A stretch of DNA of 64,000 nucleotides. It comes from Humulus lupulus (taxonomy: Eukaryota; Streptophyta; Magnoliopsida; Rosales; Cannabaceae). Both the position numbers and the translations under genes were made by a program. The stretch is taken from contig NC_084795.1 of assembly GCF_963169125.1 (NCBI RefSeq), positions 191,554,214 to 191,618,213 of the forward strand, given 5' to 3'. Positions within the stretch are counted from its first letter, which is position 1. Each line of letters starts with the position of its first letter. The notes under the pieces are model-generated. The model saw only the letters and a program-made list of their open reading frames with translations, ran no database searches and was not told the origin of the DNA. This document shows positions 22,418 to 33,276 of this stretch, one piece after another.

Positions 22418-23725
22418 TTACTGATAATATTTCTTCAAATGGATGGCGTTCCAAGTTTGTGGGACTGTTTCTCCATTGAGCCGAGCTAATTTGTAAGTTC
22501 CTTCCTTTATGACCTCGGTGATTTGATATGGCCCTTCCAAGTTTGGTCCCAATACTCCATCTTTGGGATCCTTACCGGCTAAGAAGACTCTTCTGAGGAC
22601 TAAGTCACTAATGCTAAAGGCGCATTTTTTAACCTTTGAGTTGAAATAATGAGTGATTTTTTGCTGGTAATGCGCGAGCTAAAGCTGCGTATCTTCTCAT
22701 CTTTCATCAATCAGGTCGAGGGACATGCAAAGTAGTTTGTGGTTGCGGTCCTGGTTATACGCCTGGACTCTATGTGAAGATATCTTAATCTCGACAGGGA
22801 GGACTGCCTCACTCCCAAAAGTCAGGAAGAAAGGAGTATGACCCGTAGGAGTCCGATGCGAGGTCCGGTATGCTCACAGTACCTGGGGGATCTGTTCTGG
22901 CCAGACCCCCTTGGCTTCGTCTAGCCTCTTCTTAAGGCTCGCCTTTAGCGTCTTATTGACAGCCTCGACCTGGCCATTTTCCTGGGGTAGGCCACGGAGG
23001 AGAAGATTTTCACAATCTCGTACCTTTCACAAAATTCTGTGAAGAGGTCGCTGTCGAACTGAGTCTCATTGTTGGATACGATTTTCTTTGGGAGCCCGAA
23101 CTGGCAGATAATGCTCTTGACCACGAAGTCAAGGACTTTCCTGGAAGTGATTGTTGCCAAAGGTTCTGCCTCAGCCCACTTTGTGAAGTAGTTGATAGCC
23201 ACCACAGCGTAGCGGACCTCGCCCTTTCCAGTAGGGAGGGCACCCACCAGGTCGATTCCCCAAACCACGAATTGCCCCGGGGATGAGATCATCTTCAGCT
23301 CGACTGGGGGAGCTCGGGCAACTGTGGCGAATCGCTGGCACTTGTCACATTTCTTGACGTACGAGATCGAGTCCTTTAATAGAGTGGGTCAGTAATACCC
23401 TTGCCATAAGACTTTTAGGGCCAAGCTTTGCCCCCCAGTGTGATCCCCGGAAAAACCCTCGTGCACTTCCTACAAGATGGCTTTGCTTCGCCTGGCAGAA
23501 CACATTGTATGAGGGGTAGGGAATGCCCACGTTGGTACAGCACCCCATCTAATATCGCATACCTTGGAGCCTGGTACAGTACCCACCGTGCGTCATTACG
23601 CCCCTCGGGTAACTTTCCTTCGGTGAGATACTCGAGGATGGGGGTCATCCAGGCCAGTCTGGTGTCGATCATCTTGACCTCCGCCCCGACCTTTTCTATA
23701 CTTGGTATCTCCAGGAACTCTACCG
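22418..23725 (-). pseudogene. pol: Integrase of element T2
   Basis: Minus strand, ends with LKKYYQ and TAA at 22418-22420. The zinc-binding region is at about 23335-23480 (histidine pair HEG...GDHTGG and CDKCQ). The core at 22945-23292 has GIDLVGALP (first catalytic Asp), but the second Asp is Asn in VSNNETQFD, and a frameshift right after SVAYP removes the frame carrying the catalytic Glu. The rest down to 22418 is readable in other frames with several breaks. Catalytically dead as it stands. Confidence 0.85.
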
Positions 23726-24138
23726 GTACTAACCCCAAAGCGTTTGTCTCCCTAGAGGTAGTGAGCCTGGAGAGGGCGTCTATGTTAGCGTTCTGCTCTC
23801 GAGGTATCTGCTCGATTGAGCCTCGTTCAAATGCGGACAGTTTGACTTTTACCTTTGCTAGGTAATCAGCCATCTTGGCCCCCCGTGCCTGATATTCACC
23901 CAGCACCTGGTTTACCACGAGCTAGGAATCGCTGAAGCATTGAACGGAGCTGGCCTTCAGCTCCTGGGCTGGCCTTCAGCTCCTGGGCTATCCTTAGCCC
24001 GACCAGGAAAGCTTTGTATTCGGCCTCGTTGTTGGAGGTCTGGAATTCGAATCTCAGCGCCGAGTGGAATCTATCCCCTTCTGGGGATATCAAAATGATT
24101 CCAGCCCCGGAGCCGTTCTCATTAGATGAGCCATCCAC
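23726..24138 (-). pseudogene. pol: Second (Tat-type) RNase H of element T2
   Basis: DGSSNENGSGAGIILISPEG and NNEAEYKAFLVGLR give two of the acidic motifs. The third (SDS) lies beyond a frameshift caused by a 19-bp tandem duplication at 23951-23988; the domain end continues at 23726-23918 as MVNQVLGEYQARG. This extra RNase H, additional to the one fused to RT, is the hallmark of Tat elements. Confidence 0.82.
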
Positions 24139-24171
24139 GAAGATCTTCCATGACGCCTGGGTCGAGGTGGC

Positions 24172-25626
24172 CTAGGGTGACCCTTCCACAGGATCCTCCG
24201 TGAATCCTGTGCACTCTACCACAAAATCGGCAAGGGCCAGAATTTTTATAGAAGTTCGTGGGGTGTACAAAATCTCGAACTGGCTGAGCTCGATAGCCCA
24301 CTTCAATAGGCATCCCGATGCCTCAAGTTTTTTCAAAACCTGCCTTAAAGGTTGATCGGTCATGATGCGTATTGAGTGGATTGGAAATGCGGCTTAAGCT
24401 GTCGGGAGGTCGAGATAAGACAGAATGCCATCTTTTCCATCACTGGGTACCGGGACTCAGCTCCGAGAAGTCTCTTACTGATGTAGTAGACTGATTTTTG
24501 AACCCGGTCTTCTTCACGGACCAATACGGCACTAGCTGCATCTTCTGTGACAGCTAGGTAAAGGAAAAGAGGCTCTCCTACCTTTGGTTTGGAAAATACG
24601 GGAGGCTCAGCCAGATGTGCCTTCAGGTCGAGGAATGCACGTTCGCACTCCTCTGTCCATTCGAACTTCTTGTTCCCCCGGAGCAGGTTGTAGAATGGCA
24701 GGCACTTGTCGGTGGATTTGGAAATAAACCGATTAAGGGCTACCACCCTTCCTGTCAGGCCTTGGACGTCCTTTCGTAACCTAGGTGAGGGGAGCTCGAG
24801 CAATGACCTGATCTTATCGGGGTTCGCCTCGATTCCTCTAGTGTTGAGGAATGAAACCTAGGAATTTTCCAGATGCGACCCCGAAAGTGCATTTCTGCGG
24901 GTTAAGCATCATGTTGTGCTCCCTCAGTATCTTGAAGCATTCCTCCAGGTCGGAAACATGGTTATCGGCAGTCTTTGACTTGACTAGCATGTCATCAACG
25001 TACACTTCCATGTTCTTCCCGATCTAGTTGGCAAACATTCTATTCACCAATCTCTGGTATGTAGCACCGGCGTTCTTCAGTCCGAACGGCATGACCTTGT
25101 AACAATAGACATTAGTTGGGGTCATGAAGCTGGTGTGCTCCTGGTCCTCCAGATTCATGGCGATCTGATTATAGCCTGAGTACGCGTCCATAAAGGACAT
25201 AAGCTCGTGCCCCGCCGTGGCGTCCACCAATTGGTCGATCCTTGGCAAGGGAAAACAATCTTTGGGGCAAGCTTTATTCAGATCGAAGAAGTCGATGCAG
25301 GTTCACCATTTCCCATTGGGCTTCGGGACCAGCACAGGATTGGCGACCTAAACTAGAAACTTGGCTTCACGGATAAATCCACATTTCTTGAGCCGGGCTA
25401 CTTCTTCTTCTAGGGCTTCAGCCCGAGTTGTTCCCAGGCACCTCTGTGTCTGGGACTTTGCAGGAATGCTCTTATCCAAATGAAGGGTGTGCATGATGAC
25501 ATTTGGACTGATTCCAACCATGTCCTCGTGTGACCATACGAACACATCCAGGTTCTCCTGCAGAAATTTGACCAGCTTCGCCTTCCTCTTGCCACAGAGG
25601 TTTTTCCCGAGCTTAACCATCCGCAA
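24172..25626 (-). pseudogene. pol: Reverse transcriptase and first RNase H of element T2
   Basis: RT begins after the protease (KSIPAKSQ region near 25440). It shows DAYSGYNQIAM and MPFGLKNAGATYQRLVN, then a TAG just before the catalytic YVDDMLVKS (about 24975-25010, intact). The thumb and RNase H lie at 24172-24803 (FLDLKAHLAEPPVFSKP, YYISKRLLGAESRYP). At least two frame breaks occur near 24850 and 24390. It would copy the RNA genome into DNA; not functional here. Confidence 0.85.
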
Positions 25627-25671
25627 GGGATTTTGTGGATCGATATTTACTTCCTTGAGCTCTTCAATAGC

Positions 25672-28600
25672 TTAGAGCTCGGACTTATCCTCGCCTATTC
25701 GGGGGTCAATATCTTCACCTAGGACGATACTTTCCCCTTCGGTGCTCTGAGGTTTTTCAATCTCCGGATTAGGCAAAGGTTCCTGAGATTCCTCTTCTCC
25801 ACCTTGGATGGCCATTGTTAAATGCCCGGGTTTCAATTTTCCCTTCATGGAAATGCTGTAGCATTCCCTGGCAGCAAGCTGATCACCACGGACCGTGCAT
25901 ATCCCTGTGGAAGAAGGGAATTTCAGGGCGAGGTGGCGGACGGAGGTGATGGCTTCAAAAGCTATAAGTGTAGGTCGACCCAAAATGGCATTGTATGCGG
26001 CGGGACAGTCAATGACCACGAATTCAAGGAGTTTTGAGACTGTCCGAGGTCCCTCTCCTAAGGTGATCACCAACTCGATCGTCCCTATAGCCGCTGATCC
26101 TTCTCCCGAGAAACCATAAAGCATCATGGAGGTTGCCTTCAGCTCGACGACAGTCAAACCCATCTTCTCCAGCGTGGACCGGAATAGAAGGTTTACTGAG
26201 CTCCCATTATCGATCAGCACTCTCCTAACCCTCTGATTAGCGAGCTGCACTGCTACGACCAGAGGGTCATTATGAGGGAACTGAACGTGGCTGGCATCTT
26301 CTTCAGTAAAAATGATTGGTTGCCTTTCCAATCGCTGCTGCTTTGGCAAATGTTGCTTGGGGACGAACTCTACTCCATTATGAGCCTTAAGTTCGTTGAT
26401 GTACCTCTTTTGGGCACCTCTTCTCGTGCCAGCCAAATGAGGACCTGGAGAGATTGTGGAGATCTCCACTCCTGTCACTGGAGGAGGGACGTCCTGATCT
26501 ACCCGAGACCCGGGCTGAGTGATCGGGACTTCCGAAGTCGGATGGGCTGCGGGAACTCTGTTCCGCGCATACTGACCCAAGGGGCCAGCTCTGATGAGAG
26601 TCTCGATCTCATCCTTCAGGTGTCTACAATCATCGGTATTGTGGCCAACGTCGTTGTGGAAATGACAAAACTTGGAGGGGTCTCGCTTCCCCTTCTGGTG
26701 CTTTAACAGCTCTGGCTTCTTCCAGGGGAGGCGAGCAGAGTTTGCTAGGAAGATGTTCTCCCTAGAATGGGTGAGCTCCGTATAAGTCACGTAGACAGAC
26801 TTAAATTTTTCCACGGACTTATTCTTCTTGGGGTCGTGCTGGTTGCCCTCGCCGTTCCCCTTTCTCTTGCCTCCACCAAACTGGTTATTCTGTGTAACGT
26901 TCTGGGTCGCTGTCACGACCTCCGTTCCCACTCCAACAGACTGCTCAGGGATCTGGTTGGTTCCTGCAGCTGAGGCTTGGGCCTCTTCCAAGTTGATCCA
27001 CCCCTGGGCCCTATTTAGGAATTCATTTACTGGGCTGACTCCCTTCCTTTGTATCTCATTCCAGAGTTCCCCTCCGACAAGGATTCCAGTCCTCAAAGCC
27101 ATGAGTTTGGAGCTGTGATCTGCGTCTCTGGCCCGAGCAGCGACGTTCGCGAACCTGCTCAGGTAAGCCTTTAGAGGCTCGTCGGGTTGTTGCCTCACGT
27201 TAGCCAAGGAGTCGGCCTTGACGTGGGCAGCCTGGGAGGCTCGGAATGCTCTCTTGAAGTCAGCAGAGAAAGTTTTCTAGGAGCTGATTGACTATTTCTT
27301 GCTTTGTTTGAACCACTGTCTGGCTGGCCCAGTCAGTGTGGAGGGAAATATCAAACACCTCAGCTCGGGGCCAATGTTGAGGGCCATCATCAGGGTATTG
27401 AACATACCCAGATGATCTTACGGATCTCCGTCTCCGTTGAATTTGGACAGGTGCGGCATACGGAAACCGGGCAGGTATGCCGTTGCTGCTATGCTAGGAG
27501 CGAAGAGCTCAAGCTCGTCCTCCAAATCATATTCGTCTTTTTCTTTCTCCGATAGGAGCTTCCTCATTAGCTTCTCCATCTGAGACAAGCGCTCAAGGGT
27601 TTTGTCCTGATCTCCTTGGTTATTCAGGGGCTGTTCAACAGCTTCGGATCCATTGTATACGTTTGGTGGGTTATTGCCCCTCCTATCTTGAGATAGGTTA
27701 TTTGGGACATTCCCGTCGTCACGTACCTCGAACAGGTCTCTCCTTGAGCGAGCATGGATGCCACTTCCTACGGGGTCCCCCCTATGAGAGTTAAGGCGAT
27801 CTCGTAGGTCACCCCTCGGGGTGGCTTGAGTAATTTGCGTCGAGCTTAGGCGTTGGCGCAGGTCTCCGCCAGAGAGGTCACTTCAGCGACTTCTGGTCCA
27901 GTAGCTCCCGTTAGAGAAGCTTGGAGCCCGCCTTTGGAGCTAAGGATCCGGGACTCTTTGGGCGTCCTGCCACAATGGGAAGGTCCTGCAGAAGGTGGGT
28001 TTCTCCTGCTGCTCCCATAAGCTGGAATATCTCGGACGGGTCAAGGAGGAGACAGATATCTTATCGGTGAAGGAGGATGTCTGATTGGGGATGCAATCCT
28101 GCTTCCGTCAGGGCGGATCACGTTAGGTAGGGGCCTTTCGGCCCTGCCAACTTGCGGGCCTTGCGCCTGGCGATTTGAGGGGGGCGCAGGACAGCTGGCC
28201 AGGACAGGCTGTCGCTGTGAGACCTCCCCGGATCTCCTTCTAGAATTCCCTCGAGCCCTCCTAGGTGCGCTCGAAGCTGGCAGTGAGCTGGGAGTTGAAG
28301 TTCAAACCGAGCGGCTATACTATTGCTCGGCCCTGGGTAGTTCTTCGATGGTTTCCTCTTGGTGGTGCGATGAGGGAGTAGAGTTAGATGTTGGAGGTCT
28401 GGCCGAGCAGCTAGGCCTGGACCGATTTCCCCGGCGGGACTTATGAGTCCCGCCTTGCCTCTTTCCGATGTTAGCGTCGGTTGTAAGTGGGGGTAGTCAG
28501 GCTAACACCTCCTTAATCTGCTGATTGGCTTTCGCCAGCTGACTCCTCAGCTGAGCATTCTCCATCTCTACTGCCGTGTAAAAGTTCAGGTTTGGATTAG

Positions 28601-28763
28601 GTGGCCGGGGTGTCGAACTTCCAGTGTCATCCTGGCCTATTGGCTGCTTGCCCGGCCACTGCTGAACTTCAAGGTTTTGCTCACCGGAGATGGCGGCATG
28701 ATGGGCATCCTGCCCATCATGCTGGTTCGCCTCGTTACCGTGTCTTGATCGAGTGATCACCAT
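25672..28763 (-). pseudogene. gag-pro: gag and protease of element T2
   Basis: Start codon at 28761-28763 (MVITRSRHGNE), about 55 bp from the LTR. The first 88 codons end at a TGA. The gag domain is readable around 27200-27420 (ARQWF) and continues in a clean 511-codon frame from 27207 to 25672: RQQPDEPLKAYLSRF, a CX2HX4HX4C zinc knuckle (CHFHNDVGHNTDDC, near 26640) and a Tat-type aspartic protease with LIDNGSSVNLL near 26200. The 511-codon frame is the longest in the window. Confidence 0.85.
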
Positions 28764-28798
28764 GGTTGGATATTTGCAATAGCACTAATCTAACAAGC

Positions 28799-28818
28799 TC
28801 TCAATGAAAGTACCAAAC
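28799..28818 (-). other. Primer-binding-site region of element T2
   Basis: On the sense strand the bases right after the 5' LTR read GTTTGGTACTTTCATTGAG. The position is right for a tRNA primer site, but I cannot name the tRNA with confidence. Confidence 0.5.
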
Positions 28819-29570
28819 TGTTGACGCGGTTCTTCGCCAACAGGTAATTAAGAAAATAAGAGAAAGGGATTAGTGCTGAGTGATGAACATAAACAGATGA
28901 ATGATCTTAATATGAACTGAAGATACGACTATGTTTTTAGGTGGTTCAAAGGTTAAAATCCTTCTACTCCACCAGCCAATATTATTGCTATATTTCAGGT
29001 ATTCTTTACAGGGTATTTCGTTACACAATGGAATCCAACCCTTTGCAACTCCCAGGGTCTCCATATTTATAGGAGTGGGCACCTGGGAGTTGGTAAGGGG
29101 GGTCATCCCGTGACCTTCTTACCCATCATGTCACTTCTGTGACATTAATTAATAATTCCTAAAACCTGACAGATGAAGTGTGGTCTAATCAATAGGTAAG
29201 GGGAATAATGGGCCGCATAGCCCAACCCAGTCGTGGGTGCCTGAACACGCACGTTCATGCGGTGTGTCTGAGAATTCAGGGATATATTAGACATGTGATG
29301 TCTGATATATGCACGTTTACATTGCGTGGTTCACCTCATAAGGGATCACAACTTCCAACTCCGGCTCGTGCCTCGGGTTGGATGCCTTCTCGACCCGCGG
29401 TCTTCATATCTCTGACTCAGCCCTTAAATAATCTTGATAAAATTTTGGCTACCTCGAGCTAAAGAGGTAGGACCTGACAACAGCAGCTCCGGCCATGTGG
29501 TATCCATGTGGCTGATATAATTATGCCATATCTCAGCTCGCTAATTGCCTGTGGAAAATTAGGGCGTACA
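28819..29570 (-). repeat. 5' LTR of element T2 (752 bp)
   Basis: Plus strand TGTTGACGCGG...GGGCGTACA, same length as the 3' copy and about 94% identical by hand count. AGGTT follows as the target duplication. Confidence 0.93.
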
Positions 29571-30088
29571 AGGTTCTTGGGTATAAGTTAGTTGATGAAG
29601 TGCTAGTAGTTTGAATAGAATTTTTGTGTTTTTGTAACCTTAGAATTTATTTTTTAAGTGTTGGTTTTGCCCTGTTGATTTAGTTGGATGTGGGAGTGTG
29701 ATGGGTTTGAAACCTTGTAGTTCTTGGATGGAAAAGGGTTGGAGAAAACCCATATTTTTTTGGGCTCGAAGGGGGGCGCTGTGACCTAGAGTGAGGTGCT
29801 GCAACATGTGTGGCCTGTTTAGCTTGGGTTGCTTTCTGAGATGGAGGCGCGCCGCGACCCACTAAGCCAAGTCGCGGCCCACTTCCCCTTTGGCTTGGGT
29901 ACTTGCTCTCTAACTTTGGGACAAGTCGCGACTTACTAAGCTATGCTGCGACCTGCCTGGGGATTTTAGCCTTAGAGTTGTTTCTAGAGTTGGTAAGGCT
30001 CATGGGTTCGAACCAAGGCACTCGGGACAATTTTTACTACCCGGTTTAGTAGAAATTGAGGCCTCGAAGGCTAGTTTGTGTCTCCTAA

Positions 30089-30460
30089 TGTGACGCCCCA
30101 CGTCACTATGGCTGCTTTCTGGAATGACGAATGGCCCTACAAACCAACACAAGTCTTTCCAGCGTGCTTTGTCCTCACTCACATGCTTCCTAGGAAAAAT
30201 TCCGAGGAGGTCACCCATCCCTAGATTACCCCAGGTCAAGCACGCTTAACTTTGGAGTTCTCAAGTGATGGGCTACCGAAAAGAAGATGCATCTTGTTGA
30301 TATAGGTAGTACCCATCAATCCATTTAAGCCCTCTTCAACTGTGTAGTCCCATACCTACATAGTCTTAGAATCATTACACTTGACCTTCCCCAGGCAGTG
30401 TGGGATTGCACAACTTTCTCGGTCTTTCCCCTTACGGATCACGGGATTCTGACTGTCACA
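30089..30460 (-). mobile_element. Cassandra-type solo LTR (372 bp) with 5S-rRNA-like core
   Basis: TGTGACGCC...GTCACA, flanked by perfect CCTAA duplications (30084-30088 and 30461-30465). It is absent from the same place in B's 3' LTR (about 37402). The minus strand contains 5S-rRNA words: GAACTCC, AGTTAAGCGTGCTTG and GATGGGTGACCTCC, the last two being internal Pol III promoter boxes of 5S genes. Cassandra is a small non-coding LTR element (TRIM) whose LTR carries a 5S-derived promoter. The minus orientation is set by the 5S strand. Confidence 0.9.
30206..30272 (-). promoter_or_regulatory. 5S-rRNA-derived internal Pol III promoter in Cassandra
   Basis: Box C-like GGATGGGTGACCTCC (30206-30220) and box A-like AGTTAAGCGTGCTTG (30237-30251) on the minus strand, in the order and near spacing of a plant 5S gene, with CCCATCACTTGAGAACTCC before them. 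It is not a full 5S gene. Confidence 0.8.
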
Positions 30461-31396
30461 CCTAAGTATTTATTTGGATTGGACGTTAAAAATTACCCAT
30501 TGAACACGGTTACCAGGTTTATTTCCAAGGCTCGGGGCTAAGGATCGTGCTCGGAGCCATTTCATTATTTCTATTTGGAACTAAAGGTAAGAAAACTACA
30601 CCCTTGTGTGGCTATGTTGGGACTGAGATTCCTTATATTTGAATACATATGATGGATAACTGTGATAATGCCATGTGAGCATGAAATGAACGACCTAAGA
30701 GTGTTGGGGCTGATAATTTGCGCACAGGACGCGGCTCGGCCACTGTGAGCTGGGGTCAGGTAGATAAGCATTGGACTCGACCTAAGCGAGTTGGAGTCAG
30801 TGGGTTAAACAGAGGGTGCAACATAAGGGCGTTGATCCTGAGTATTTTTTATTGATTTAGATAAACTGTTGAACATAGATGTTTATTATTGTTAGCTTAA
30901 TGCTATAACTTGTTGAATATTTGGTTAATTGTCTTGTGAGTTATGTGATTATCATCGTTGATTATGTTTGCTTATGGTTTTCTTGCTAGGCCTCGACTCA
31001 CGGGTGCTACGTGGTGCAGGTAAAGGAAAGGGTAAGATGGATCAACCATGAGTTGGAGAGATCTGGGGCCGAGGTGTACATTGTCAGCAGCTCGTCTGCT
31101 ACGGCCGAGGGATTGTACAGCGACAAAAACCTAAAATGTGTATTTTGCCATTATAGTGGCCTCTGATTGTATATAACTTTTGAGAGTTTGTAAATTGTCT
31201 TTTGAACCCTGTTTTTGGGATCCCATGTACCAAACATCTATTTTAATGAAAATTAACTGTTTCTGAGCAAAATCTTTTAACCCTAACCTAATTATGACTT
31301 TAGGATCACACTTTTATTCAAATGAATTGATTAGCAAGTATTGCACTATTTCAAATATACAGTGTCACAGTCTTGGTTATCCAGGCCATTACAACT

Positions 31397-31408
31397 TGGT
31401 ATTAGCGT
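31397..31408 (+). other. Primer-binding site of element B
   Basis: TGGTATTAGCGT three bases after the LTR end, a diverged match to the initiator-Met tRNA site TGGTATCAGAGC that is intact in F. Confidence 0.7.
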
Positions 31409-31773
31409 GATATAGGTTTCAGGTTTCCTGAAGACTGGCTGGACATGTACATTCGCCACTAGAGACAAGCTCAACTTGGGGTTTGGTAATTGTATACATG
31501 TGATTATATGCTTAAGTGCTTGAATGAGATATAAATGCTTTACTACATGATTAATAGGGAGCATGAGATACTGATAGGGCCTAGCCCTTAATATTGAGGC
31601 ATGTTCATTAGCATTGATGTTGGATGTGAACAAATATTTGAATGATTATTTGCATCTTGATTGCTTGTGGTTGGTTGAACGTTGAGTTCCAACGGTGGAT
31701 CGTGGAAAGATTTGTTACCCTGTAATCATTGTCTGACTGCGGAGTCGTTGATTGCAGATAAACTTGGATAGCT

Positions 31774-32871
31774 ATGCATCCAAGGCGATCTATACGACTA
31801 GTCAGCACAGGGTCTGAGGCAAGAGATGATGACCAGGGCCAGAACCCTCCGCCAGTCCGTGAGAACTGGCAACAGATACTTGCAGTCATGCAAGCTTGGT
31901 TACGGAGTTAAGAAGAACAGTTCTGTCTTTTGAGACAACAGGCTCCACCAGGAAGTGCTGCACCTATTGTGCCACCTGTTGTGGCACTAGTTGTTCAGGC
32001 ACCTGAGATTGGGAACAGGTGGGAGCCCTTGTATGAGCAGTTCAGGAGGCAGCATCTTCCAACCTTTGAGGAGGGATCAGATCTGCTGAAATTTGAACAG
32101 TGCATTAGTATGATAACTTCTATCTTAGATTTTATGAGGATGGAAGGTAATAACAAGGTGGCCTGTGCTGCTGAGAGAGGATTCTCGCATTTGTTGGGAA
32201 GTCACATCACAGACCTGGGATATTTCTACTCTGACTTTGGATGGGTTGGAGACTTGTTCAACCAGAATTACTATAATATTTTCGTTAGGACAGCGAAGGT
32301 GAATGAGTTCGTGGGGTTAGTGTAGGGAAACATGACAGTTACAGAATACACCCTGAAGTTTTTTAGGCTTGTAAAGTTCACACCAGACCTAGTGCCTACT
32401 AACGCAGCTAGACAGGACAGATTCATTAGAGGTCTTAATGCTATGATAGCCCGAGATGTGAGGTTTACAATAGTACCTGGGGGGACGACTTATGCCCAGG
32501 TTGTTGAGAAGGCTCTTACCACTGAGGAGGCAGAGAATAAGATCTAGGGGGAGAATGCTGCAAGATGGGAGGTTCGTAGGGCAGCACCTCCATATTTAGG
32601 GTCTGGTAGGGGCATAGGCCCCAGTGATTTGAAGAGGAAGACCCCTGACACTTCGACCGCTGCTGCAACTGATAGGAGGGGTCGGGGTGTTCAGGGTGAC
32701 CGCCAGGGAGGCGGTAAGGCATGGAGGAATTACCGTGAGTGCGAAAGGTGCAGGAAGCGCCATCTGGGTGAATGTCGGGCAAAGGCCTGCTATGTGTGTG
32801 AGGTGGTGGGACACCTCAAGAAAGAAGGCCCAACAACAAAGAAAGAGGAAGCAGGAAGGTGGACAGCTTGA
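31774..32871 (+). pseudogene. gag: gag of element B
   Basis: ATG 31774 (MHPRRSIRL), one frame throughout with nonsense codons at 31909, 32323 and 32545, end at 32869. Gag domain at 31990-32520 (FRRQHLPTFEEG, ARQDRFIRGLN). A C-X2-C pair and a zinc knuckle follow (CYVCEVVGH at about 32787) in which the last Cys is missing. There is no pre-gag ORF in the 380-bp leader. A structural protein gene, dead. Confidence 0.82.
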
Positions 32872-33276
32872 CTCCACCTCGAGTGTTCACCATGATGCAG
32901 GCAGAGGCTGAGGCTAGTCCCTCGGTGGTGATAGGTCAGCTTTGTAGCATTGGCAATCCTTTTACTTTATTGATTGAATCTGGTGCTACACATTCGTTTG
33001 TTAAGGTAATTGATAGGTTCTGTAGACCTAGTGATTATTATGCGACGGGGTTTGGGACTATACTGCCTACAGGAGAACGGGCGATTTCTAAGAGATGGAT
33101 TAGAGCACTGCCAATGATGGTTGATGGTAGGGAGCTATCAATATACTTGATCTAGTTAGGTATGGAGGTTATGACATGAATCTTAGGATGGGTTGGCTGG
33201 TCAAATATGGGGCTACCATTGATTGCAAGAAGAAGATTGTGACTTTTGAGCCTGAGGGAGGGGGTCCCTTTTTTTC
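32859..33276 (+). pseudogene. pro: Protease of element B
   Basis: Opens in a different frame from gag. Contains LLIESGATHSFV (near 32970), in which the catalytic Asp of the usual DSGA is Glu. A stop at 33153 and frame changes follow. Aspartic protease for polyprotein cleavage, inactive here. Confidence 0.75.

Larger units (their letters stand above)
12225..29570 (-). mobile_element. Element T2: Tat-clade Ty3/gypsy retrotransposon with antisense gene
   Basis: Complete from LTR to LTR, 17.3 kb, or about 12.6 kb without solo LTRs K1 and K2. Genes on the minus strand run gag-protease-RT-RNase H-second RNase H-integrase (28763 to 22418); the extra gene is on the plus strand (14004-21537). The flanks are GGGTT (12220-12224) and AGGTT (29571-29575), a 5-bp duplication with one change. 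The B 3' LTR at about 36884 shows the uninterrupted site CTAGGTTCTTGGG. By hand count the two LTRs differ at about 47 of 752 positions. Confidence 0.92.
29571..31393 (+). repeat. 5' LTR of element B, second segment
   Basis: Resumes at AGGTTCTTGGG after T2 and ends CCAGGCCATTACA directly before the primer site. It aligns with 36886-38307 of the 3' LTR except for the Cassandra insertion at 30089-30460. Near 29840-29945 it has GTCGCG words, one a full GTCGCGAC palindrome (29935), at the place where related LTRs have other palindromes. No gene. Confidence 0.88.

Noticed and set aside
25822..26973. Several plus-strand frames opposite T2 gag-protease
   Set aside because: Shadows of the 511-codon minus-strand frame.
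29995..30030. tRNA-like B-box word GGGTTCGAACC
   Set aside because: No A box or cloverleaf can be built around it; the same place in the 3' LTR (37319) is just diverged LTR.
30206..30272. Functional 5S rRNA gene
   Set aside because: Only the internal promoter part and nearby bases match; it is inside an LTR-like segment with target duplications.
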